A DNA stretch of 7,524 nt from UBA724 sp964008075 (lineage in GTDB: Bacteria > Bacteroidota > Bacteroidia > Flavobacteriales > Flavobacteriaceae). Position numbers and translations under genes: made by a program. Within the stretch, counting starts at the first letter, position 1. Each line of letters starts with the position of its first letter. Below the pieces are notes generated by a model that was not told the DNA's origin, searched no databases, and saw nothing but the letters and a program-made list of their open reading frames with translations. Where the stretch lies: assembly GCA_964008075.1 (NCBI GenBank), contig CAXGAP010000043.1, positions 1-7,524 on the forward strand, given 5' to 3'. Shown here piece by piece: positions 1 to 5,905 of the stretch.

Positions 1-1058
1 GAATTTGTACGCGCAATCAGGAAATAATCTGCAAGAACAAGTGCAGCCATTGCCTCCACTATAGGTACCGCGCGCGGAACTACACAAGGGTCATGACGTC
101 CTTTGCCTTCCATGGTAATTTCTTTTCCAGACTTGTCAATTGTAGTTTGATCTTGCATGATCGTTGCGACTGGCTTGAATGCAACATTAAAATAGATGTC
201 CATCCCATTGCTTATCCCTCCTTGAACACCGCCAGAATAGTTTGTTTTAGTAGTGCCATCCGAATTGAAAAGGTCATTGTGTTGACTTCCGCGCCAAGAA
301 GCACCTGCAAAGCCACTTCCATATTCAAACCCCTTTACGGCATTGATTGAAAGCATGGCTTTTCCAAGTTCCGCATGAAGTTTGTCAAACACGGGCTCCC
401 CAAGTCCAATTGGAACATTTTTAATTACACAGGTAACCAATCCACCTACTGTATCTCCTTCTTTTCGGATCTGCTTGATGTATTCTTTCATTTCCTTTGC
501 CATTTTAGGGTCAGGACAACGTACAGGGTTGGATTCGATCGACGAAAAGTCGGTTTGTAAATGAGGGTTTTCAAGTTTTAAATCACCAACTGCAGAAACA
601 AAAGCGTGAAATTGCACACCAGACATAAACTGTTTCGCAATAGAGCCAGCAACAACTCTTGCTACCGTTTCGCGGGCAGAGCTTCGCCCTCCACCTCTAT
701 AATCTCGAAAACCATATTTTTTATCATAGACAAAATCAGCATGTGATGGACGGTAGGCATTTTTAATATGATCATAATCTTTAGATTTCTGATTGCTATT
801 ATGTATCACAAAGCCAATAGGAGTTCCCGTTGTCATTCCCTCAAAAATACCAGAAAAAATTTCCACACGATCTGGCTCTTTTCGCTGGGTCACAATTTTT
901 GATTGTCCTGGCTTCCTACGGTCTAAGTCTGCTTGGATAGCATCCTCATCAATTGATACCCCAGCGGGACACCCATCGATAATTCCACCCAAAGCAGGAC
1001 CATGAGATTCGCCGAATGTAGTTAATGTGAAAAGGTGACCAAATTTGTTGCCTGCCAT
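1..1058 (-). CDS. aroC: chorismate synthase, 3' end cut by window edge
   Basis: This enzyme performs the last shikimate-pathway step, converting 5-enolpyruvylshikimate-3-phosphate to chorismate with reduced FMN, in the cytoplasm. Translated from the ATG at 1058-1056, the frame stays open for 352 codons to the window edge. All three family signatures are visible: GESHG at residues 16-20, RGGGRSSARET at 121-131 and RHDPCVVPRAVP at 321-332, plus the YRPSHAD segment near 102-108. Family members are usually about 355-365 residues, so only the last few codons should be missing. The start is fixed by the typical MAGN-FG opening. No Shine-Dalgarno sequence precedes it, but a TAnnTTTG promoter box lies 14 bases upstream. 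It is divergent from the TlpA gene. I see no frameshift or missing active-site segment. Confidence 0.97.
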   Translation of the reverse strand, partial: MAGNKFGHLFTLTTFGESHGPALGGIIDGCPAGVSIDEDAIQADLDRRKPGQSKIVTQRKEPDRVEIFSGIFEGMTTGTPIGFVIHNSNQKSKDYDHIKNAYRPSHADFVYDKKYGFRDYRGGGRSSARETVARVVAGSIAKQFMSGVQFHAFVSAVGDLKLENPHLQTDFSSIESNPVRCPDPKMAKEMKEYIKQIRKEGDTVGGLVTCVIKNVPIGLGEPVFDKLHAELGKAMLSINAVKGFEYGSGFAGASWRGSQHNDLFNSDGTTKTNYSGGVQGGISNGMDIYFNVAFKPVATIMQDQTTIDKSGKEITMEGKGRHDPCVVPRAVPIVEAMAALVLADYFLIARTN

Positions 1059-1072
1059 GAGTCTATTTTTAG

Positions 1073-1080
1073 CAAAAATA
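1073..1080 (-). promoter_or_regulatory. putative -7 promoter box of aroC
   Basis: The minus strand reads TATTTTTG, matching the Bacteroidota -7 consensus TAnnTTTG, 14 bases upstream of the aroC ATG. Transcription would start roughly ten bases before the ATG. The nearest TTG on this strand (1107-1109) is 26 bases upstream of the box, too far for a usual -33 element, so only the -7 half is supported. Confidence 0.55.
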
Positions 1081-1109
1081 CGATGATTTTATGTAATGAT
1101 TCATATCAA

Positions 1110-1139
1110 TTGAGAATACTAAAACATTACTTACCTTTG
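1110..1139 (+). promoter_or_regulatory. putative promoter of the TlpA-family gene (-33 TTG, -7 TACCTTTG)
   Basis: TTG at 1110-1112 and TACCTTTG at 1132-1139 are separated by 19 bases, a good fit to the Bacteroidota sigma factor consensus (-33 TTTG/TTG, -7 TAnnTTTG). This is the most complete promoter in the window. The box ends 13 bases before the ATG at 1153, so the leader should be about ten bases and A-rich, without a Shine-Dalgarno sequence. Confidence 0.7.
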
Positions 1140-1152
1140 AAAAAAAATTAAT

Positions 1153-2283
1153 ATGCGTACAATCGCTCCATTCCTCGCAATACTCTTTGTTATCACTAGC
1201 TGTTCGGAAACAACAGATTATACCTTAAATGGATTAATAGATCTTGAGGATGGTCAAAACGTACTTCTTTTAGGTGTTGACGAGCAGTCTCAATTAATGC
1301 CAATCGACACAGTCCAAATCGAGGCTGGAACGTTTAGTCTTTCTGGCTCATCCAAATACCCTGAAATGCACTATCTAAATTTTGAGGGTGTACGTAGCCT
1401 TCTTCCTGTTGTCATCGAACCAGGTACAATCACTGTTGAAGCAAAAAAAGATAGCATTCAAAAAGCGAGTATAAAAGGTACCAAATCAAATCAAGATGTT
1501 TCTCGTTTCTTAGAAGAAGTGAGAACATTTAATCAAGCATTACAAGAGATTTCTTTTGAACTGCGCAATGCTATGTTGAGTAAAGACAGTTTGAATATTT
1601 CAGACTTACAGGAGCAGTATGACGGTATAGTAGTCAAAATTGCAGATTTTGAAATCAATTTTATCAAAGAGAATCCTGACTCATATGTTTCATCATTAAT
1701 TTTAGAGCAGCGTGTTACATCTGGACAAATCGACAAAACAGAGGCGCAAGATTTATTTGATCAGCTAGACAGCAAAATTCAAATGACAAAGTCCGCGCAA
1801 AACATACTTGAGTTGCTGCGACAAAAAGAATTGCAAGAAGAGGCTAATATAGAAACTCCAAGGGTAGGTGATGTTGCCCCAGATTTTAAAGCGCCTAGCC
1901 CAAATGGCGAATTGGTTTCATTGGATCAAGCCAAAGGAAAATTTACAGTCATTGACTTTTGGGCATCTTGGTGTAAACCATGTCGCAATCAAAGCCCTGC
2001 GCTTGTAGAGCTTTACAACACCTATAAAAGCCAGGACGTGAAGATTGTTAGTGTTTCGCTCGATCGAAGCAGGAAGCTTTGGTTAGATGCGATTGAGGAT
2101 GATGGTTTGAATTGGACACATGTCTCTAACTTAAGGCACTGGCAAGATCCTGTTGCCGAAAAATATAACGTGCGCTCCATCCCTGAATTGTTTTTAATTG
2201 ATGATAATGGAACTGTTATTGCTCGTAGTCACGATTTGGCGTCGATCAAAAGCATTCTTAAAAACGCTACTTCAAACCTATAG
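1153..2283 (+). CDS. TlpA-family thiol-disulfide oxidoreductase lipoprotein with DUF4369-like N-terminal domain
   Basis: This is a 376-residue predicted lipoprotein. A short hydrophobic signal ends in the lipobox ITSC, making Cys17 the lipidated residue. Residues about 24-115 form a beta-rich segment resembling DUF4369, common in Bacteroidota TlpA-like proteins. A charged helical linker covers about 112-232. A thioredoxin-like AhpC/TSA-Redoxin domain covers about 237-370, with GDVAPDF entering the fold, the redox motif WCKPC (Cys274, Cys277) and the cis-proline loop SIPE (Pro344). Such proteins sit on the periplasmic face of the envelope and reduce or exchange disulfides, for example in cytochrome c maturation; the substrate here is unknown. 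The start is supported by the signal peptide and an upstream promoter. The stop codon overlaps the stop of the convergent rhomboid gene. Family confidence is high, exact role low. Confidence 0.92.
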   Translation: MRTIAPFLAILFVITSCSETTDYTLNGLIDLEDGQNVLLLGVDEQSQLMPIDTVQIEAGTFSLSGSSKYPEMHYLNFEGVRSLLPVVIEPGTITVEAKKDSIQKASIKGTKSNQDVSRFLEEVRTFNQALQEISFELRNAMLSKDSLNISDLQEQYDGIVVKIADFEINFIKENPDSYVSSLILEQRVTSGQIDKTEAQDLFDQLDSKIQMTKSAQNILELLRQKELQEEANIETPRVGDVAPDFKAPSPNGELVSLDQAKGKFTVIDFWASWCKPCRNQSPALVELYNTYKSQDVKIVSVSLDRSRKLWLDAIEDDGLNWTHVSNLRHWQDPVAEKYNVRSIPELFLIDDNGTVIARSHDLASIKSILKNATSNL

Positions 2284-2919
2284 TTTACCTCTGCTTTTCA
2301 TCACGAGGTACATTAATAAAGGAGTCATCATAACTAATATAAGGTACATTTGCATGTAGATCAAGGATGGATATATTAACAGAGTGATCAAAAACCCTGC
2401 TAATGCACCTCCAAAATGAGCAGTATGCCCTATATTATCCCTTCTACTTTTCATTCCAAATAATGTGTATAAAAGATATAAAATTCCAAAGGTGTACCCT
2501 GGAATTGGGATAGGTAAAAACAGTAAAACAAGCTTCATTTGTGGAAAGATAAGTATCGAAGAATACACAATTCCAGAAACTGCACCACTCGCTCCTACTG
2601 CTGTGTAATTGGGCTCATTCTTGTGGTTGAAATATGTAAAATAGTTTCCAGCAAACAAACTGGCAATATAGATCAAAAGAAACAAATAAACTCCTGTAAT
2701 TTGGATAACAACATCCCCAAATATGTACAAAGCAAACATATTAAAGATCAAATGCGCTGTGTTGACATGCAGAAATCCAGAAGTTAACAGACGGAAATAC
2801 TCATTTTTTTGAAGTTGGAAGACTGAAAACTTATAACGATCGAAAAATTGTACATCTGAAAAACCCTTATTGGAGATAAAGACATTTGAAATGATGAGAA
2901 GCAACAGAGGTAATGACAT
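2278..2919 (-). CDS. rhomboid-family intramembrane serine protease
   Basis: This 213-residue membrane protein has the complete rhomboid catalytic set: GASG with nucleophile Ser111, GHTAH with catalytic His168 in the next-but-one membrane helix, and H51-x4-H56-x3-N60, the spacing of the oxyanion-side residues His145/His150/Asn154 of E. coli GlpG. FRLLTSGFLH corresponds to the family's L1 region. Rhomboids cleave substrate proteins within or near their transmembrane helices in the inner membrane; no substrate can be inferred here. Hydrophobic segments suggest six core helices plus a seventh at about 186-206. There is no soluble N-terminal domain. I chose the ATG at 2919-2917: it directly precedes the first membrane helix and lies 15 bases after a TAnnTTTG box. 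An in-frame ATG at 3003 would span the divergent promoter and add an unlikely 28-residue leader. The stop overlaps the TlpA gene. Confidence 0.93.
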   Translation of the reverse strand: MSLPLLLLIISNVFISNKGFSDVQFFDRYKFSVFQLQKNEYFRLLTSGFLHVNTAHLIFNMFALYIFGDVVIQITGVYLFLLIYIASLFAGNYFTYFNHKNEPNYTAVGASGAVSGIVYSSILIFPQMKLVLLFLPIPIPGYTFGILYLLYTLFGMKSRRDNIGHTAHFGGALAGFLITLLIYPSLIYMQMYLILVMMTPLLMYLVMKSRGKL

Positions 2920-2934
2920 ATCAAAATTTGGTTC

Positions 2935-2942
2935 CAAATATA
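2935..2942 (-). promoter_or_regulatory. putative -7 promoter box of the rhomboid gene
   Basis: The minus strand reads TATATTTG, matching TAnnTTTG, 15 bases upstream of the chosen rhomboid ATG. No TTG is seen at the expected -33 distance on this strand. It forms one arm of the palindrome at 2935-2952. Confidence 0.55.
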
Positions 2943-2944
2943 TA

Positions 2945-2952
2945 TATATTTG
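2945..2952 (+). promoter_or_regulatory. putative -7 promoter box of the acyltransferase gene
   Basis: TATATTTG matches TAnnTTTG and ends 31 bases before the acyltransferase ATG at 2984, predicting a leader of about 28 bases, the longest in the window. A TTTG at 2927-2930 lies only 14 bases upstream of the box, shorter than the usual spacing, so the -33 assignment is doubtful. It forms the other arm of the palindrome at 2935-2952. Confidence 0.55.
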
Positions 2953-2983
2953 TAAGCTGAAAAACCATCTAGCCCAGACTTTC

Positions 2984-3865
2984 ATGAATTTACTCATATA
3001 CATACTTTCGCTTCCTCTAATCTACTTTATCGCCTTACTACCCTTTCGTTTGTTGTATGTTTTTTCTGATGTCTTATCATTTGTTCTTTATCGAATCATC
3101 GGCTATCGAAAAAAAGTGGTGCGTGATAACCTCATTCGAACTGGTTTTGGCGAAAATGAAACGCAACGCCTAGCAATCGAAAAAGCAGTGTATAAGCATT
3201 TTTGTGATTTATATCTTGAAACGTTGAAATCTCTTCTTTTGACCAAAAGTCAAATTCAAAGACGCTTTGTAGTGAAGAACTCGTCCTTGCTACAAAGTTA
3301 TGCTTTACAGGGAAAATCAGTCATCATGATGTGTGGACATTATGCTAGTTATGAGTGGCTTTTATCGATGGGATATTATTCCGATCACACTGCCTATGGC
3401 ATTTACGCACCTCTATCAAATCCATACTTCGATCAGCTTATAATCAGAGTTCGAAAGCGTTATGGTGCCTATTTGATTCCTCGTCGTGAGACAGTAAAGT
3501 CAATCAAACATCATGTTGAAAACAATCATTTAGGATTGTATGGATTTGCGAGTGATCAGTCTCCTCAAATTAGGAAAAAGACCTATTTCCGCAAGTTTTT
3601 TGGCACTGAAGTCCCTGTCTTTACAGGTGCTGAACGCATTGCAAAAGAACACGATATTCCTGTCTTAATGGCAAAAGTGCGACGCGTAAAAAGGGGGTTT
3701 TATAAAACTGAAATTACAGTACTGGCCAATGAACCTAGAAAAACAGAAGAAAATTATATTACAGACAAGTTTACTGAGGAATTGGAAATTCTTATCAAAG
3801 AAGATCCGAAATATTATTTGTGGACTCACAATCGTTTTAAGCGAATGCACACTAAAAGTGATTGA
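2984..3865 (+). CDS. LpxL/HtrB-family lipid A biosynthesis acyltransferase
   Basis: This 293-residue protein is predicted to transfer an acyl chain from acyl-ACP to a lipid A precursor at the cytoplasmic face of the inner membrane. It has an N-terminal hydrophobic anchor (residues about 1-22) and the family's H-x4-D/E catalytic motif as GHYASYE (His119, Glu124). Further family landmarks are DQSP at 191-194, the FFGTEVPVFTGAE segment from about 206, and WTHNRFK near the C-terminus (Trp280, His282, Arg284), corresponding to the W-x-H-x-R-F/W-K ending of LpxL and LpxM. Length is normal. The ATG at 2984 is preferred because the membrane anchor starts there and a promoter box lies upstream; the in-frame ATG at 2870 would lie inside the rhomboid gene and before that promoter. 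Its 3' end overlaps the convergent glmM by 14 bases. Acyl chain and position specificity cannot be read from the sequence. Confidence 0.93.
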   Translation: MNLLIYILSLPLIYFIALLPFRLLYVFSDVLSFVLYRIIGYRKKVVRDNLIRTGFGENETQRLAIEKAVYKHFCDLYLETLKSLLLTKSQIQRRFVVKNSSLLQSYALQGKSVIMMCGHYASYEWLLSMGYYSDHTAYGIYAPLSNPYFDQLIIRVRKRYGAYLIPRRETVKSIKHHVENNHLGLYGFASDQSPQIRKKTYFRKFFGTEVPVFTGAERIAKEHDIPVLMAKVRRVKRGFYKTEITVLANEPRKTEENYITDKFTEELEILIKEDPKYYLWTHNRFKRMHTKSD

Positions 3866-5228
3866 CAATATCCTGAATCCCTTTTACCAATTCATCTAAA
3901 CGCTGTTCTGTCTTTGCTTCAGCGTAAATGCGAATAATTGGTTCTGTATTCGATTTTCGAATGTGTACCCAACCATCTGAAAAATCAATTTTCACCCCAT
4001 CAATACGTGTCACAGTATTATCTGTATATGAGGTTGCAATGGTGTTGAGTAGACTTTCAACATCACGATTTTGAGTCAGATTGATTTTATCTTTTCTCAT
4101 AAGCCAATTTGGGTATTTACTACGCAAAACAGAAACAGAACAGTCCTGTTTACAAAGATGCGAGAGGAATAATGCAACACCAACCAAGGCATCACGCCCA
4201 TAATGAAGGTCAGGGTAAATCACACCACCATTGCCTTCTCCCCCTATAACAGCGTTGCTTTTTTTCATAAGTTCAACTACATGGGTTTCTCCAACAGCAC
4301 TTGCAACATAATCTCCCCCATACTGGCGAGTGACTTCAGCCAATGCACGAGTAGAAGACAAGTTGGAGACTGTATTTCCAGGATGTTGATGTAATACATA
4401 GTCAGCACAAGCCACTAAGGTGTACTCTTCACCGAACAAAATCCCTTGCTCGTCCATAAAGACCAATCGATCTACATCAGGGTCAACAGCAATACCCAAA
4501 TCTGCATGATGCCTCACGACTGCTTCGGACAAGTCTGTTAAATGTTGAGCAAGAGGTTCGGGATTGTGTGGAAAATCGCCATTTGGTTCGCAGTGTATGG
4601 GAACAACATTAACACCCAATGTATCTAACAGCTTTGGTATTGCAATGCCCCCACTTGAATTAACTCCATCTACAACAGCTGTCAGTCCACGATTTTTAAT
4701 CAATTCTACATCTACAAGTGGCAAGTCTAGTACTGCATTAATGTGGTGTTGAATTGCATCAGTCTCTATGCATATCGCTCCCAATTTGTTGACTGTAGCA
4801 AACTCAACAGATGAAAGGTTTTTACTTATCTTATTGATTTTCTCTCCATTTTCAGCATCAAGAAACTCCCCTTTTTCATTGAGAAGTTTTAAGGCATTCC
4901 ACTCTTTGGGGTTGTGACTGGCAGTGAGTATAATACCGCCTTGCGCTTTATGACGTACAACCTCCATTTCGACAGTTGGTGTCGTCGATAAACCCACATC
5001 AATCACATGGATTCCCAGTGAGATAAGTGTTTGCTGAACAAGCTCTTGGATCATTTCTCCCGAGGGTCGAGCATCACGACCAACCACGACTGTCCCTTTT
5101 TGATGTTTATGTAATAACCAAGTACCATAAGCACTTGTAAATCGAATCACATCAACAGGAGTGAGGTTACTACCCTCTTTTCCACCAATGGTTCCTCGTA
5201 TGCCAGAAATTGAACTGATGAGTGTCAT
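3852..5228 (-). CDS. glmM: phosphoglucosamine mutase (alpha-D-phosphohexomutase family)
   Basis: This 458-residue cytoplasmic enzyme belongs to the phosphohexomutases, which move phosphate between C6 and C1 through a phosphoserine. As GlmM it would convert glucosamine-6-phosphate to glucosamine-1-phosphate, feeding UDP-GlcNAc for peptidoglycan and lipid A. All four active-site loops are visible: TASHNP at 102-107 with phosphoserine Ser104; the metal loop DPDVDR at 249-254; the sugar-binding loop GEGNGG at 330-335; and the phosphate-binding loop RKSNTEP at 424-430. The sugar loop differs from the GEQSGH of E. coli-type GlmM, so phosphomannomutase or phosphoglucomutase activity cannot be excluded. 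The start at 5228 gives the usual opening SISGIRGTIGG; the in-frame ATG at 5264 would add 12 residues and lie upstream of the promoter box. It is divergent from acpH, and its stop overlaps the acyltransferase gene. Confidence 0.9.
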   Translation of the reverse strand: MTLISSISGIRGTIGGKEGSNLTPVDVIRFTSAYGTWLLHKHQKGTVVVGRDARPSGEMIQELVQQTLISLGIHVIDVGLSTTPTVEMEVVRHKAQGGIILTASHNPKEWNALKLLNEKGEFLDAENGEKINKISKNLSSVEFATVNKLGAICIETDAIQHHINAVLDLPLVDVELIKNRGLTAVVDGVNSSGGIAIPKLLDTLGVNVVPIHCEPNGDFPHNPEPLAQHLTDLSEAVVRHHADLGIAVDPDVDRLVFMDEQGILFGEEYTLVACADYVLHQHPGNTVSNLSSTRALAEVTRQYGGDYVASAVGETHVVELMKKSNAVIGGEGNGGVIYPDLHYGRDALVGVALFLSHLCKQDCSVSVLRSKYPNWLMRKDKINLTQNRDVESLLNTIATSYTDNTVTRIDGVKIDFSDGWVHIRKSNTEPIIRIYAEAKTEQRLDELVKGIQDIVNHF

Positions 5229-5234
5229 ATTTTG

Positions 5235-5261
5235 CAAAGATAATAAAGAATGTATCCCCAA
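5235..5261 (-). promoter_or_regulatory. putative glmM promoter (-7 TATCTTTG, possible -33 TTG)
   Basis: On the minus strand TATCTTTG (5242-5235) matches TAnnTTTG, and a TTG lies at 5261-5259 with 16 bases between, slightly shorter than usual. The box ends only 6 bases before the glmM ATG, so the predicted mRNA leader is about three bases or none. Confidence 0.55.
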
Positions 5262-5267
5262 CATTCA

Positions 5268-5275
5268 TATTTTTG
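5268..5275 (+). promoter_or_regulatory. putative -7 promoter box of acpH, almost at the start codon
   Basis: TATTTTTG matches TAnnTTTG and ends 4 bases before the acpH ATG at 5280. Transcription would begin at or within a few bases of the ATG, giving a leaderless mRNA. No TTG is present at the normal -33 distance. A poorer alternative, ATATTTTG at 5227-5234, would give a leader of about 40 bases. Confidence 0.45.
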
Positions 5276-5279
5276 AGAG

Positions 5280-5858
5280 ATGAATTACTTAGGCCATATG
5301 ATTCTTTCGGGAGATGATGAAAACACTCTTTTAGGCAACTTTATTGGGGATCATATCAACAATAAAACCCTGAAACATTACAGTCAGTCTGTTCAATTGG
5401 GCATTCATCTTCACAGAACAATTGATTTATACACTGACAGTCATCCAAAAAGTAGGGTATTGCGTGCTGTTTTATTCCATCTGTATCGACATCGATCTCG
5501 AGTGATTTTAGACTTGTTTTACGATCATTTTTTGGCTGCTCACTTCGAGAAGTTCCATCCCCTACCATTGTCGATATATGTGCAAAAGGTTTATGATATG
5601 CTTCAGCGGCAATTACACCTTATGCCTGCAAGTGCTAAACACTATTTTTTGGCGATGAAAAAATATGGTTGGCTTGAGGATTATGCTAGTACTGAGGGCA
5701 TTCGATTGGTTTTAAATCAAATGTCAAAACGGAAAAACATAGACCCAATGGGTAATGCTGTTGATCAATTGAACGATGACTACTCCTATTTTAAAGATAC
5801 TGCTTTTGATTTTTTGGAAGATGTGATTGATCATTTCGGTCTTCATAAATCAAACTAA
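5280..5858 (+). CDS. acpH: acyl carrier protein phosphodiesterase-like protein (AcpH, DUF479)
   Basis: This 192-residue protein matches the AcpH family, whose E. coli member (193 residues) hydrolyses the 4'-phosphopantetheine arm from holo-ACP, giving apo-ACP, in the cytoplasm with a divalent metal. Visible family features are the opening MNYLGH; LLGNFIGD with the conserved Asp24; GIHLHRTIDLYTDSHP at 41-56, rich in candidate metal ligands (His45, Asp49, Asp53, His55); and LDLFYDHFLA at 77-86 (Asp78, Asp82, His83). The start is fixed by the family's N-terminus. It is divergent from glmM and lies 47 bases upstream of uvrA on the same strand, so the two may be cotranscribed. Members outside Proteobacteria are mostly untested, so the activity is inferred from family membership. 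Confidence 0.87.
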   Translation: MNYLGHMILSGDDENTLLGNFIGDHINNKTLKHYSQSVQLGIHLHRTIDLYTDSHPKSRVLRAVLFHLYRHRSRVILDLFYDHFLAAHFEKFHPLPLSIYVQKVYDMLQRQLHLMPASAKHYFLAMKKYGWLEDYASTEGIRLVLNQMSKRKNIDPMGNAVDQLNDDYSYFKDTAFDFLEDVIDHFGLHKSN

Positions 5859-5905
5859 AACTCTTTCAAAATTTTATTAAATTAAAGTATATTGCGTGTT
5901 TGCTC

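Larger units (their letters stand above)
2935..2952. repeat. 18-bp perfect palindrome between divergent rhomboid and acyltransferase genes
   Basis: CAAATATATATATATTTG is identical to its own reverse complement. After one mismatched pair (2934/2953) two further pairs match (2932-2933 with 2954-2955). It contains one TAnnTTTG box on each strand, facing outwards, with the TATATA core shared. It may be simply two opposed -7 boxes, or also a site for a dimeric regulator. Confidence 0.9.

Noticed and set aside
93..1005. Several plus-strand open frames opposite aroC
   Set aside because: They are antisense shadows: the minus strand encodes chorismate synthase without interruption and with all three signatures.
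2286..2310. TACCTC...GAGGTA inverted repeat as a terminator at the TlpA/rhomboid junction
   Set aside because: The stem is only 6 bp with a 13-base loop, no T run follows on either strand, and it lies inside the rhomboid coding sequence.
2870..2983. In-frame upstream extension of the acyltransferase to an ATG at 2870
   Set aside because: It would overlap the start of the divergent rhomboid gene, lie upstream of the promoter box at 2945-2952 and put 38 non-family residues before the membrane anchor.
2920..3003. In-frame upstream extension of the rhomboid to an ATG at 3003
   Set aside because: It would translate through its own promoter palindrome and into the acyltransferase start; the first membrane helix begins at the ATG at 2919.
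5229..5264. In-frame upstream extension of glmM to an ATG at 5264
   Set aside because: The extra 12 residues precede the conserved family N-terminus and cover the likely promoter box.
5863..5887. AT-rich inverted repeat after acpH as a terminator
   Set aside because: The only stem is AATTT/AAATT, entirely A-T, with no following T run; it would be too weak.
5888..5894. TATATTG as a uvrA promoter
   Set aside because: It is one base short of TAnnTTTG and has no -33 partner at sensible spacing; not better than expected in AT-rich sequence.
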